Origin: Eubacterium sp.
GTDB taxonomy: Bacteria; Bacillota; Clostridia; Oscillospirales; Acutalibacteraceae
Direction: 5' to 3'
Length of the DNA stretch: 44,488 nucleotides
Assembly (NCBI GenBank): GCA_022511205.1
Contig: JAFLRY010000016.1
Location: 1-44,488, forward strand
Shown: piece by piece, positions 25,036-31,850 of the stretch
Position numbering within the stretch: the stretch's first letter is position 1
Layout of the letters: every line of letters starts with the position of its first letter
Made by a program: the position numbers and the translations under genes
The notes under the pieces: model-generated
What the model saw: only the letters and a program-made list of their open reading frames with translations
Database searches by the model: none
What the model was told of the DNA's origin: nothing

Positions 25036-25064
25036 ATTATACAACTTATAATCCAAGTAATCAA
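25036..25064 (-). promoter_or_regulatory. Promoter of the symporter 2-symporter 1 operon
   Basis: Minus strand TTGATT (25059-25064), 17 bases, consensus TATAAT (25036-25041). TACAACTTA occurs twice in this intergenic region (25000-25008 and 25040-25048), one copy overlapping the -10, which may mark a regulator site. Confidence 0.65.
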
Positions 25065-25084
25065 TAGCGACTCTTACAAAAGGG

Positions 25085-25113
25085 TTGACAACGATTATGT
25101 ATAATATTAAAAT
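25085..25113 (+). promoter_or_regulatory. Promoter of symporter 3
   Basis: Consensus -35 TTGACA (25085-25090), 17 bases, TAAAAT (25108-25113), divergent from the promoter at 25036-25064. Confidence 0.6.
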
Positions 25114-25173
25114 TATTGTATAAATATTATTTATCAAAATTCGAGCAGGCCCAAATGAAAAGAGAGTGATTTA

Positions 25174-26811
25174 ATGGGAGAAAAAATCAAAAAAGCCATA
25201 GGTCTCAAGGGAGATTTTAAAACCACCGTTATGCCTATGATCAACTACAGCTTCGCCAACATATTCCTCGGTGGCGCGGGATACATAATCAGTATGTATT
25301 TCACCATATTCCTGACCGACGTTGTGAATATTTCCCTGAGGCAGGCAAGTATCGTTGTTATGATCGCAACCATATGGGACGCAGTCACCGACCCTGTTAT
25401 GGGAATTATTACGGACAGAACGCGTTCCAAATACGGCAAGCACAGGCGTTATCTTTTAGTAGGTATCCCCTTCCTGCTGATTTCATACACCCTTTTGTGG
25501 AACAGCTTCGGTCTTAACGGCGCTGAAAACTCAAAGGCGGCGATGATCTATTTTGTGCTTGTTTATATGCTTTACAAAACGGCATACACGATCATCAGCG
25601 TTCCTCACACAGCGATGCTCCCCGAACTTGCCCCGGAATACGACCTGCGCACGCAGTATAATTCCGTTGGCTATCTCTTCAACTCGGCAGGTATGGTTCC
25701 CGCCTTCGGTCTTGCCGTTTTAGTGCTGGCGCTGTTCGGTTCCAACGACAATATCACCTCGGCTTCACGCTCGCCGTTCCTCGTTATCGGCATCGTGCTT
25801 TCGGTATTCTTTGCGGTATCCGTATTCATCACATTTAAAACGACTAAAGAGCCCAGCTCCCTTGGTAATCACGTTGAGCCACTGGATATCAAATACATAA
25901 TCCGCGAATACGTTCTTGTATTCAAAAACAAGTCCTTTCGCCAGTATTTCTTTATGAGCGTTGCTTATCAGTTCGCAACGGGATTTTACAACAACTCAAA
26001 GGTTTACTACATCAAATATCTCGCCAATCAATACAGCAAATACGCTCTGTTCAACGCTGTTGCGGGCGTTGCGGAGGCGGCGGCTTTCCCGCTCAATTAC
26101 GAGCTGACTATTAAATTCGGCAAGAAGAAATGCGGAAATATCGTTACGCCTCTTATGGTGGCAGGTCTTGCGATCGGCCTTTTTATGCAGCAGAGCAACG
26201 GCGGTACCGCATCGACCATATGGGTCGTACTGATGATGCTGAGTATGATACTTTATCCCTTTGGTATGTCCGGTCTCGGCTTCGTTTCAACGAACATTTT
26301 CCCCGATATCACAGACGTTGACGAGCTCATCACCGGCAGGCGCAGAGAGGGCGTTATCGCCACCTTCAGCACTCTTATCAAGAAAAGTATCAGCGGCGTT
26401 ATGGCGGCAATGGTAGGCTTCACGCTCCAGGGCTTCGGACTCGTCACGGGTGACACGGTTTCACAATACGAAGCCGAAACAGGTCTGCTTTTCGCCCAGA
26501 GCAGCAACGCGATATGGGGCGTTAGGATCTGCGTTGCCGTTATCCCGATCGTTGCGGCGATCATCTCGCTTATTCTTCTCAAAAATTTCCGTATGACGAA
26601 GAAAGATCACGAAATGATAAGAGCCGCCATTGCGGTGAAGCGCAAGTACGGCTCTGTAACGCTCAACGAGGAGCAGATCAAAGTCTGCGAGGCAATTGCG
26701 GGGCAGAAATTTGAAAAAACCTGGCTCGGTCAGGGTAATGATTCCGATGAAGAACACACACTTGAAATCAATGAAAACGGAGAATTTGCGGTTCTCGCAG
26801 AAAAGGAGTAA
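25174..26811 (+). CDS. GPH-family sugar:cation symporter 3
   Basis: 545 residues, about twelve membrane helices plus a hydrophilic C-terminal tail of some 80 residues that the other two lack. IWDAVTDPVMGIITDRTRSKYGKHR and PEYDLRTQYNS are the N-half motifs; DVDELITGRRREGVIATFSTLIKK is the C-half motif. It is divergent from the other two symporters and is followed after two bases by a small membrane protein gene, so the two are coupled. The extra tail could be a regulatory extension, but no known domain (such as EIIA) is seen in it. Confidence 0.85.
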   Translation: MGEKIKKAIGLKGDFKTTVMPMINYSFANIFLGGAGYIISMYFTIFLTDVVNISLRQASIVVMIATIWDAVTDPVMGIITDRTRSKYGKHRRYLLVGIPFLLISYTLLWNSFGLNGAENSKAAMIYFVLVYMLYKTAYTIISVPHTAMLPELAPEYDLRTQYNSVGYLFNSAGMVPAFGLAVLVLALFGSNDNITSASRSPFLVIGIVLSVFFAVSVFITFKTTKEPSSLGNHVEPLDIKYIIREYVLVFKNKSFRQYFFMSVAYQFATGFYNNSKVYYIKYLANQYSKYALFNAVAGVAEAAAFPLNYELTIKFGKKKCGNIVTPLMVAGLAIGLFMQQSNGGTASTIWVVLMMLSMILYPFGMSGLGFVSTNIFPDITDVDELITGRRREGVIATFSTLIKKSISGVMAAMVGFTLQGFGLVTGDTVSQYEAETGLLFAQSSNAIWGVRICVAVIPIVAAIISLILLKNFRMTKKDHEMIRAAIAVKRKYGSVTLNEEQIKVCEAIAGQKFEKTWLGQGNDSDEEHTLEINENGEFAVLAEKE

Positions 26812-26813
26812 TT

Positions 26814-27311
26814 ATGGACATTATCGACATCACGAAAAAAGAGCCCGACGCACCAAAAAAGGGCTTCGGCACGTTTATTAAAGCATTTCTGTTTTATCTC
26901 GTTCAGTGGACCTGGGGGCTTCCCGTTAACCTCGTTGGCGGACTATTATACCTCATATGCACAAGGATGAAAAAAAGAAAACACCAGCGCTTCGGCTATG
27001 CCTATATCGTTTATATTCCGTGGAAATCCGGCGGACTGAGCCTCGGCCTTTTCATCTTTATGAAAGCGGATCACCCGAACAGAAAGTGGACTTACAACAC
27101 CCGCATTCACGAATATGGCCACACCTGGCAGTGCCTGCTGCTGGGCCCGCTTTACTATCTCGTTATCGCAATTCCCTCCGCCATTTGGTGCAACTGCTTT
27201 GAGGGCTACAGAAAGAAGAATAACGTATCCTACTACAAGCTCTACTGCGAAAAGTGGGCAAACGCCTTCGGCCAGAAGTTTTCAAAGATGAAAATGAAGG
27301 ATGTAAAATAA
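26814..27311 (+). CDS. Small membrane protein with an HExxH motif
   Basis: 165 residues. Two or three hydrophobic segments are visible: FYLVQWTWGLPVNLVGGLLYLI near residue 25, SGGLSLGLFIFM near 70, and LLLGPLYYLVIAIPSAIW near 108. Between them lies RIHEYGHTWQ, with His99-Glu100-x-x-His103, the zinc-binding pattern of metallopeptidases. The gene starts two bases after symporter 3 stops (GGAGTAATTATG), so it is translated with it. I do not recognise the family. A protease, or merely a conserved membrane protein with a fortuitous motif, are both possible. This is the last gene of the GC-richer region. Confidence 0.7.
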   Translation: MDIIDITKKEPDAPKKGFGTFIKAFLFYLVQWTWGLPVNLVGGLLYLICTRMKKRKHQRFGYAYIVYIPWKSGGLSLGLFIFMKADHPNRKWTYNTRIHEYGHTWQCLLLGPLYYLVIAIPSAIWCNCFEGYRKKNNVSYYKLYCEKWANAFGQKFSKMKMKDVK

Positions 27312-27352
27312 GACTGCTTTAATTGTAATTTCCAATATTCTTTTATGAAGGT

Positions 27353-27400
27353 TATGTGTATGAAAAGGTATCTTGGCGGTGCAATGGGAGCTTATGTATG
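27353..27400 (+). CDS. Possible 15-codon leader ORF
   Basis: ATG at 27353 (with GAAGG just before) reads MCMKRYLGGAMGAYV and stops at TGA 27398-27400, which overlaps the ATG of the next gene (ATGA). It could be a leader peptide or the remnant of a longer gene. Only the overlap and ribosome binding site support it. Confidence 0.3.
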
Positions 27401-27856
27401 ATTCGCGAATTATTTGGGGGCCATACGAGATTTTATATGAAAATAACAGATTATTTAAATCAACATATGATTGTTAAAATCGGTTTAACACTACCAGAGT
27501 ATGTATGTTGTGAAATTATTGTTGACAATCCGAAAGAGTTAGTACCTATTGTGAGGGAAAACGGATGTTATATTACTGCAGTTTACTGGTGGGATAGAGC
27601 AGAAATTGATTCAGGATCAATTATTGGCTATGGCGGGCCTAGAGATCCACGTAGTCCAAATAGTCACTTTTTTGCCGAAACAGATATTTGCAGGGTGTTC
27701 AACACTATTTTACAAGATGAAGAATACTATAAATACTTTGATAAAATAAAGCAAACATATTCTAGTTATGATTTATTTCCGGCATTTGATATTAAAAACT
27801 TGAAAAACACACAGGGGACGGTTCTGAAGCACACAGGGGATGGTTCTATGTGTTAA
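27398..27856 (+). CDS. Hypothetical protein with a repeat-derived C-terminus
   Basis: About 152 residues from the ATG at 27398 (GGGAG site 5-9 bases before). The body is soluble, with no known motif; YITAVYWWDRAEIDSGSIIGYGGPRDPRSPNSHFF stands out as the most conserved-looking stretch. The last roughly 16 residues (after KNLKNTQG) are encoded by a REP-like repeat pair, so the natural end of the gene may have been replaced. Base composition is clearly lower in GC than the genes to the left. Family and function unknown; an immunity-protein-like or small hypothetical role is conceivable but unsupported. Confidence 0.5.
   Translation: MIRELFGGHTRFYMKITDYLNQHMIVKIGLTLPEYVCCEIIVDNPKELVPIVRENGCYITAVYWWDRAEIDSGSIIGYGGPRDPRSPNSHFFAETDICRVFNTILQDEEYYKYFDKIKQTYSSYDLFPAFDIKNLKNTQGTVLKHTGDGSMC
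27806..27854 (+). repeat. REP-like repeat pair (CACACAGGGGACGGTTCTG type)
   Basis: Two imperfect copies of CACAGGGGAYGGTTCT lie 24 bases apart, at about 27809-27825 and 27833-27848; the second continues to ATGTGTT, giving partial inverted ends (ACACA / TGTGT). This short sequence type is familiar from many bacterial genomes as a repeat linked to IS200-like (REP-associated, Y1) transposases. No transposase gene is present here. Confidence 0.6.
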
Positions 27857-27887
27857 TGACATCATCTAAAGTTTATTGTTAAGTAAG

Positions 27888-27920
27888 CACCGCCTTTTGG
27901 AAACAAAAGGCGGTGTGTTT
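27888..27920 (+). terminator. Hairpin after the hypothetical gene
   Basis: Perfect 11-base arms CACCGCCTTTT (27888-27898) and AAAAGGCGGTG (27905-27915), then TGTTT. It is terminator-like, though the T-run is short. Confidence 0.55.
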
Positions 27921-28001
27921 GAATCCCATAATATGATAAGTTTGGAAATGCAGTATATCTATGGCAACCGTACTGAAACAGAGCAAAATGAAATAATCTT
28001 T

Positions 28002-28041
28002 AAAAAGCCAAATCCGCTAAAAATAGCGGATTTGGTTTTTT
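28002..28041. terminator. Bidirectional terminator next to truncated feoB
   Basis: Twelve-base arms CCAAATCCGCTA (28008-28019) and TAGCGGATTTGG (28024-28035), flanked by A5 and T6 runs. It ends the feoB fragment on the minus strand and any transcript entering from the left. Confidence 0.85.
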
Positions 28042-28043
28042 CG

Positions 28044-28749
28044 TTAGAATATCACGTTTATGATTATGCAAAGTATTGTGCCGACGGCAAGGGGAAGCAG
28101 AACTGAAAGTGCGCTCCATTTCAGGGATTTCGTTTCTTTGATTATTGTCAACAGTGTTGTTGAGCACGGGAAGTGGAACATTGAGAAAACGCAGGTGCAA
28201 AGGGCGGTGGTGGCAGTCCAGCCGTTATCAACGAGGATCGTTTTCAGCCCCTCAAGTGAGGCGTAATCGCTCAGCTCGCCCGTTGAAAGATACGCCATAA
28301 GAATTATGGGAATTACGATCTCATTCGCGGGGAAGCCGAGAATGAAGCCCAGCAGGATAACGCCGTCTAAGCCCATTACTCTGCCTATCGGATCTAGCGC
28401 CTGCGCGATTATGCTGAGGAGCATTGTGTCCCCTACTCTGATATTCGCAAGTATCCATATGATTAACCCTGCGGGCGCGGCTACTGAGACGGCGCGCAGG
28501 AGTACGAAAAGCACCTTTTCCTTAACAGTCTGCCCGATTATTTTTAAGAATTGCGGTCGCCTGAAGGGCGGTAGTTCCAGCACGAAGGAGGACGCTTCCC
28601 CTTTCAAAACAGTTTTCGTTAATACTTTTGATGAGAGCAACGTCATCATCATGGAAAACGCAATGAACGCTAACAGTATCGCCGCAGATACCAATGTGTT
28701 TTTAGAAAAGAACATCGCTATAACCGCTATCAGAAGAGGAAATGCACCA
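28044..28749 (-). pseudogene. feoB: Truncated feoB (C-terminal third of the ferrous iron transporter)
   Basis: The frame encodes only the C-terminal part of FeoB: the end of the first Gate domain (GAFPLLIAVIAMF, which in full proteins follows a PCN motif), LELPPFRRPQFLKI, ILGFPANEIVIPIILMAYLSTG and CTCVFSMFHFPCSTTLLTI. The GTPase (G1-G5) domain and the first membrane half, some 450-500 residues, are absent. Homology stops at about 28749, just before an unrelated HTH gene on the other strand. The ATG at 28715 lies inside the conserved region and has no good ribosome binding site. The fragment cannot transport iron alone and is best read as a gene cut by insertion or recombination at the island edge. 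Confidence 0.85.
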
Positions 28750-28757
28750 CCAACACT

Positions 28758-29054
28758 GTGGCAACTACTATGGCTGAAAACAGTAATTTTTTCGTCGAAA
28801 CTACTATTAACCCCAACTCAATTTTGTACAACCCAGACAAAATCAAATATTTTAGAAAAAGACACCATCTCAAACGCACAGAATTCTCAAAACTCACGGG
28901 AATTTCGATCACATCGTTGCAAGTATGGGAACTTGGACAAGCCCAACCGCAATACAAATATTGGCGTAAACTATATTTGTTTATGCTCAATTACGATAAG
29001 TCCGCACCGCAAAAACGATTATGCACAAAAAATGTCCCATCAGTTATTGTATAG
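28758..29054 (+). CDS. Small XRE-like helix-turn-helix protein
   Basis: 98 residues from a GTG at 28758, or 94 from the ATG at 28770; neither has a convincing ribosome binding site, and the start lies within a few bases of the feoB break, so the 5' end may be altered. The centre (IKYFRKRHHLKRTEFSKLTGISITSLQVWELG) is a Cro/C1 or MqsA-like helix-turn-helix. It is followed by an aromatic QYKYWRKLYLFML segment and a short basic tail. A DNA-binding role, perhaps control of the genes to the right, is likely from the fold; the target is unknown. Confidence 0.6.
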   Translation: MATTMAENSNFFVETTINPNSILYNPDKIKYFRKRHHLKRTEFSKLTGISITSLQVWELGQAQPQYKYWRKLYLFMLNYDKSAPQKRLCTKNVPSVIV

Positions 29055-29075
29055 TTATGTCAAATGATGTAGAAT
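29047..29075 (+). promoter_or_regulatory. Promoter of the WYL-DUF2779 operon
   Basis: TTGTAT (29047-29052), 17 bases, TAGAAT (29070-29075), then a TTGAGGTGAG site and ATG at 29093. Confidence 0.6.
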
Positions 29076-29092
29076 AAACTTGAGGTGAGATT

Positions 29093-30151
29093 ATGTACAC
29101 GAAACAACCGAAGAAATTGCTGATAATCAACATTCTTGATATTTTGAAAAAGTACACCGATGAGGATCACAGGCTCTCCCAGCGCGAAATTGCTGAGATT
29201 TTAAAAACCGAATACTCAATGAGCGTTGACCGCAAATCGGTAAAGCGAAATCTTATGAACCTTATTGATTTCGGTTATCCTATTGAGTATAGCGAATCTG
29301 TGCGTATGGTGCCAAACGCAAAAACGGGCACACTTGAAGAGAGCTTCATTCTTTCAGATTTTTATCTTGAAAGGGATTTTTCCGATGCGGAGCTTCGCCT
29401 ACTTATTGACAGCTTGCTGTTTTCAAAGCATATCCCATACAGTCAATGCAAGGATTTAATTAAAAAATTAGAGGGCTTATCTAACAAGTATTTTGAGTCA
29501 AAAGTTAAACACATACGTTCTCTGCCTGAAAACAAGCCTGCTAATAAGCAGTTATTCTATACAATTGATATTCTAGACGAGGCTATCAGTAAGGAAAAGC
29601 AAGTTAAGTTTCATTACGCTTTATATGGGGCAGATAAAAAGCTGCATAACCGTTTAGACAGCAATGGTGAGCCGAGAGAATACGTAATCAATCCGTATCA
29701 GATCGTCGCCACAAACGGCAGGTACTATCTGATTTGCAACTATAACAAATTTGACAATTTGTCAAATTATAGAGTTGACAGAATTACAGATATCGAATTA
29801 CTTGAAACCCCTGCTAAGCAGCCGCGTGAGGTCAAAGGTGCTGAAAACGGCTTTGATCTTTCTAAGCATATGGAGGAGCACATCTATATGTTCGCCGGCA
29901 ACGCCGTAAGGGTCGAGTTTATTGCGGACAAATTCATCATCAGCGACATCATCGACTATTTCGGAAACGACGTTGTTTTCACGAAAGAAACGGAAAACCA
30001 AGTCACAGTTTCGACAATGGTGAACGAGCAGGATATGCGCCTTTGGGCATTGCAGTATGCCCTGCAAATCAAAGTCCTCTCCCCTCCTTCGCTTGTGGAG
30101 AACATTAAAAATGATATATTAGAAGCGGCGGAAAAGTATAAGGAAGTATAA
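29093..30151 (+). CDS. WYL-domain transcriptional regulator
   Basis: 352 residues. The N-terminal 80 residues form a winged helix (HRLSQREIAEILKTEYSMSVDRKSVKRNLMNLIDFGY). The middle has the WYL domain (VINPYQIVATNGRYYLICNYNKFDNLSNYRVDRI, with N208GRYYLI), followed by a C-terminal WCX-like domain (VRVEFIADKFIISDIIDYFG). WYL proteins bind nucleic-acid-derived or other ligands and often repress defence or DNA repair operons. The next gene begins two bases after its stop (TAATTATG), so this regulator and the nuclease-like protein are co-translated. Self-regulation of the pair is likely but not shown. Confidence 0.85.
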   Translation: MYTKQPKKLLIINILDILKKYTDEDHRLSQREIAEILKTEYSMSVDRKSVKRNLMNLIDFGYPIEYSESVRMVPNAKTGTLEESFILSDFYLERDFSDAELRLLIDSLLFSKHIPYSQCKDLIKKLEGLSNKYFESKVKHIRSLPENKPANKQLFYTIDILDEAISKEKQVKFHYALYGADKKLHNRLDSNGEPREYVINPYQIVATNGRYYLICNYNKFDNLSNYRVDRITDIELLETPAKQPREVKGAENGFDLSKHMEEHIYMFAGNAVRVEFIADKFIISDIIDYFGNDVVFTKETENQVTVSTMVNEQDMRLWALQYALQIKVLSPPSLVENIKNDILEAAEKYKEV

Positions 30152-30153
30152 TT

Positions 30154-31629
30154 ATGATGTTAAGCAAATCACAATACATACGGGCAATACAATGCCCGAA
30201 AATGCTTTGGATGGACAAGTTTATGCCGGACAAGGCAGCGGAGATGAATTTGGATTCTTTTTTCGCAACGGGTAATGAGGTGGGTGACCTTGCCCGCTCA
30301 TATTTTGGTAATTATTCCCTCGTTGATTTCAGCTACGATAAGGAGCAGATGATTGCCGACACTGAAAAGTTAATTAGGGAAAACGCAGAAAATATTGCTG
30401 AAGCGAGTTTCATGTTTGACGGGCTTTTCTGCAGCGTTGATATTCTGCACCGAAATCATTACGGTTGGGATATCATTGAGGTCAAAAGCTCCACCGACGT
30501 CAGCGACGTTTATATCTCCGATATGGCGTTTCAGTATTATGTGCTAACGAACGCGGGGCTGAATATCACAGGCATATACAATATGCACCTCAATAGGAAT
30601 TACGTTCGCTACGGCGAGTTAGAACTTGATCGTCTTTTTACCATTGAAGATTGCACTGATGCGGTTCTTTTAAGGCAATCTCAAACGAAGCTCAACATTG
30701 ACACCATTCGCAGATATATGGCGATCGCGGATGATATGGAGCCCGAGTGCGAGATTGGTCTGCAATGCGAAAGCCCTTATAAATGTGCGTATAAGGGCTA
30801 TTGTCACCGGCATCTGCCCTACCCCTCAGTTTTCAATATCAAGAGACTGAGTGACCAGCGCAAGTATGATCTTTATTATGATAACATCATCAGCTACGAG
30901 AACATTATCCTCCGCAAGCCGAAGCTTAGTAAAAATCAGCTTTTGCAGGTTGAAACGGCATATTATAACCACCCGCCGCAGATCAATAAAAAGAAAATCA
31001 AAGAGTGCATTGACGAATTCACCTACCCCCTGTATTTCCTCGATTTTGAAACGTATCAGCCCGCGATCCCGAAATTTGACGGCATGTCTCCATATATGCA
31101 AACTCCGTTTCAGTATTCCCTCCACGCTCTGCAAAGCGAAAGCGCTGAGCTTGAGCACTACGAGTTTTTAACTAAAGAAGGAAGCGATCCGAGGCGCGAA
31201 CTGGCGGAGCGGCTTTGCAATGATATTCCGCTTGACGTTTGCACTCTTGCATTTAATATGACATTTGAAAAAGGCGTTATCAGAAATCTTGCAGAACTTT
31301 ATCCCGATCTTGCGGAGCATTTGATGAACATTCACGATAATATCAAGGATCTAATGACGCCATTTCAGAAAAAATATTATTACAGTGCTGCGCTTGAGGG
31401 CTCTTATTCAATCAAGTACGTTTTGCCTGCAATGTGCCCGAACGATCCCGAGCTTGATTACCACTCCCTTGAAGGTATCCATAACGGCGGCGAAGCAATG
31501 ACCGCTTTTGACGGGCTTGAAAAACGCTCACCCGAGGAGATCAAAACTATCCGTAAAAACCTCCTCACCTACTGCAGACTTGACACCCTTGCAATGGTCA
31601 AGATTCTTGAGAAATTACGCGAGATATGA
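30154..31629 (+). CDS. DUF2779 protein: Cas4/RecB-like nuclease fused to a DnaQ-like exonuclease
   Basis: 491 residues. The N-half is a PD-(D/E)XK domain of Cas4/RecB type: Asp96 in FCSVDILH and Glu109-Val-Lys111 in WDIIEVKSS are the catalytic set. Four cysteines (199, 205, 211, 217 in CEIGLQCESPYKCAYKGYC), with Cys14 in IQCPKMLW, could hold a 4Fe-4S cluster. The C-half opens with YFLDFETYQPAIP (Asp297, Glu299) and ends with TYCRLDTLAMVKIL, the pattern of a DnaQ/RNase T-like 3'-5' exonuclease. This is the known DUF2779 architecture, found with mobile and defence genes, whose biological role is not settled. It is coupled to the WYL gene. An AAGGAAG site precedes the ATG; 30157 is an alternative start. 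Confidence 0.83.
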   Translation: MMLSKSQYIRAIQCPKMLWMDKFMPDKAAEMNLDSFFATGNEVGDLARSYFGNYSLVDFSYDKEQMIADTEKLIRENAENIAEASFMFDGLFCSVDILHRNHYGWDIIEVKSSTDVSDVYISDMAFQYYVLTNAGLNITGIYNMHLNRNYVRYGELELDRLFTIEDCTDAVLLRQSQTKLNIDTIRRYMAIADDMEPECEIGLQCESPYKCAYKGYCHRHLPYPSVFNIKRLSDQRKYDLYYDNIISYENIILRKPKLSKNQLLQVETAYYNHPPQINKKKIKECIDEFTYPLYFLDFETYQPAIPKFDGMSPYMQTPFQYSLHALQSESAELEHYEFLTKEGSDPRRELAERLCNDIPLDVCTLAFNMTFEKGVIRNLAELYPDLAEHLMNIHDNIKDLMTPFQKKYYYSAALEGSYSIKYVLPAMCPNDPELDYHSLEGIHNGGEAMTAFDGLEKRSPEEIKTIRKNLLTYCRLDTLAMVKILEKLREI

Positions 31630-31783
31630 TGGTACAATATGCAAATATATTGATTATTCTTCATCTAAGTAATATTATGATTCACTCTATATCAAACTGC
31701 ACTGTTATCCAGCAAATTTGATAATTTGAGGAATTTAAACTGTAATAAATAAACCGCTGTATTTCAGCGATTTCAGTCTGTCG

Positions 31784-31818
31784 AAAAAGGCACAGCTCTC
31801 GCTGTGCCTTTTTCTAAT
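31784..31818. terminator. Bidirectional terminator, DUF2779 / DUF262 operon
   Basis: Perfect 13-base arms AAAAAGGCACAGC (31784-31796) and GCTGTGCCTTTTT (31801-31813) around TCTC. It lies between convergent genes. Nothing else was recognised in 31630-31783. Confidence 0.88.
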
Positions 31819-31850
31819 AAAAGAGTCTTAAATCATCAATTCTATTACCA

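Noticed and set aside
24988-25173. Riboswitch between the divergent symporter genes
   Set aside because: The region is fully explained by two back-to-back promoters and short leaders; no conserved riboswitch fold was recognised.
27876-28106. Possible 76-codon gene after the REP-like repeats
   Set aside because: It runs through two strong hairpins (27888-27915 and 28008-28035) and part of feoB, and encodes no recognisable sequence.
28306-29067. Long plus-strand reading frame (253 codons)
   Set aside because: It is antisense to the clear feoB fragment and then overlaps the HTH gene; its composition (Ser/Thr/Asn-rich, no motif) is that of a shadow frame.
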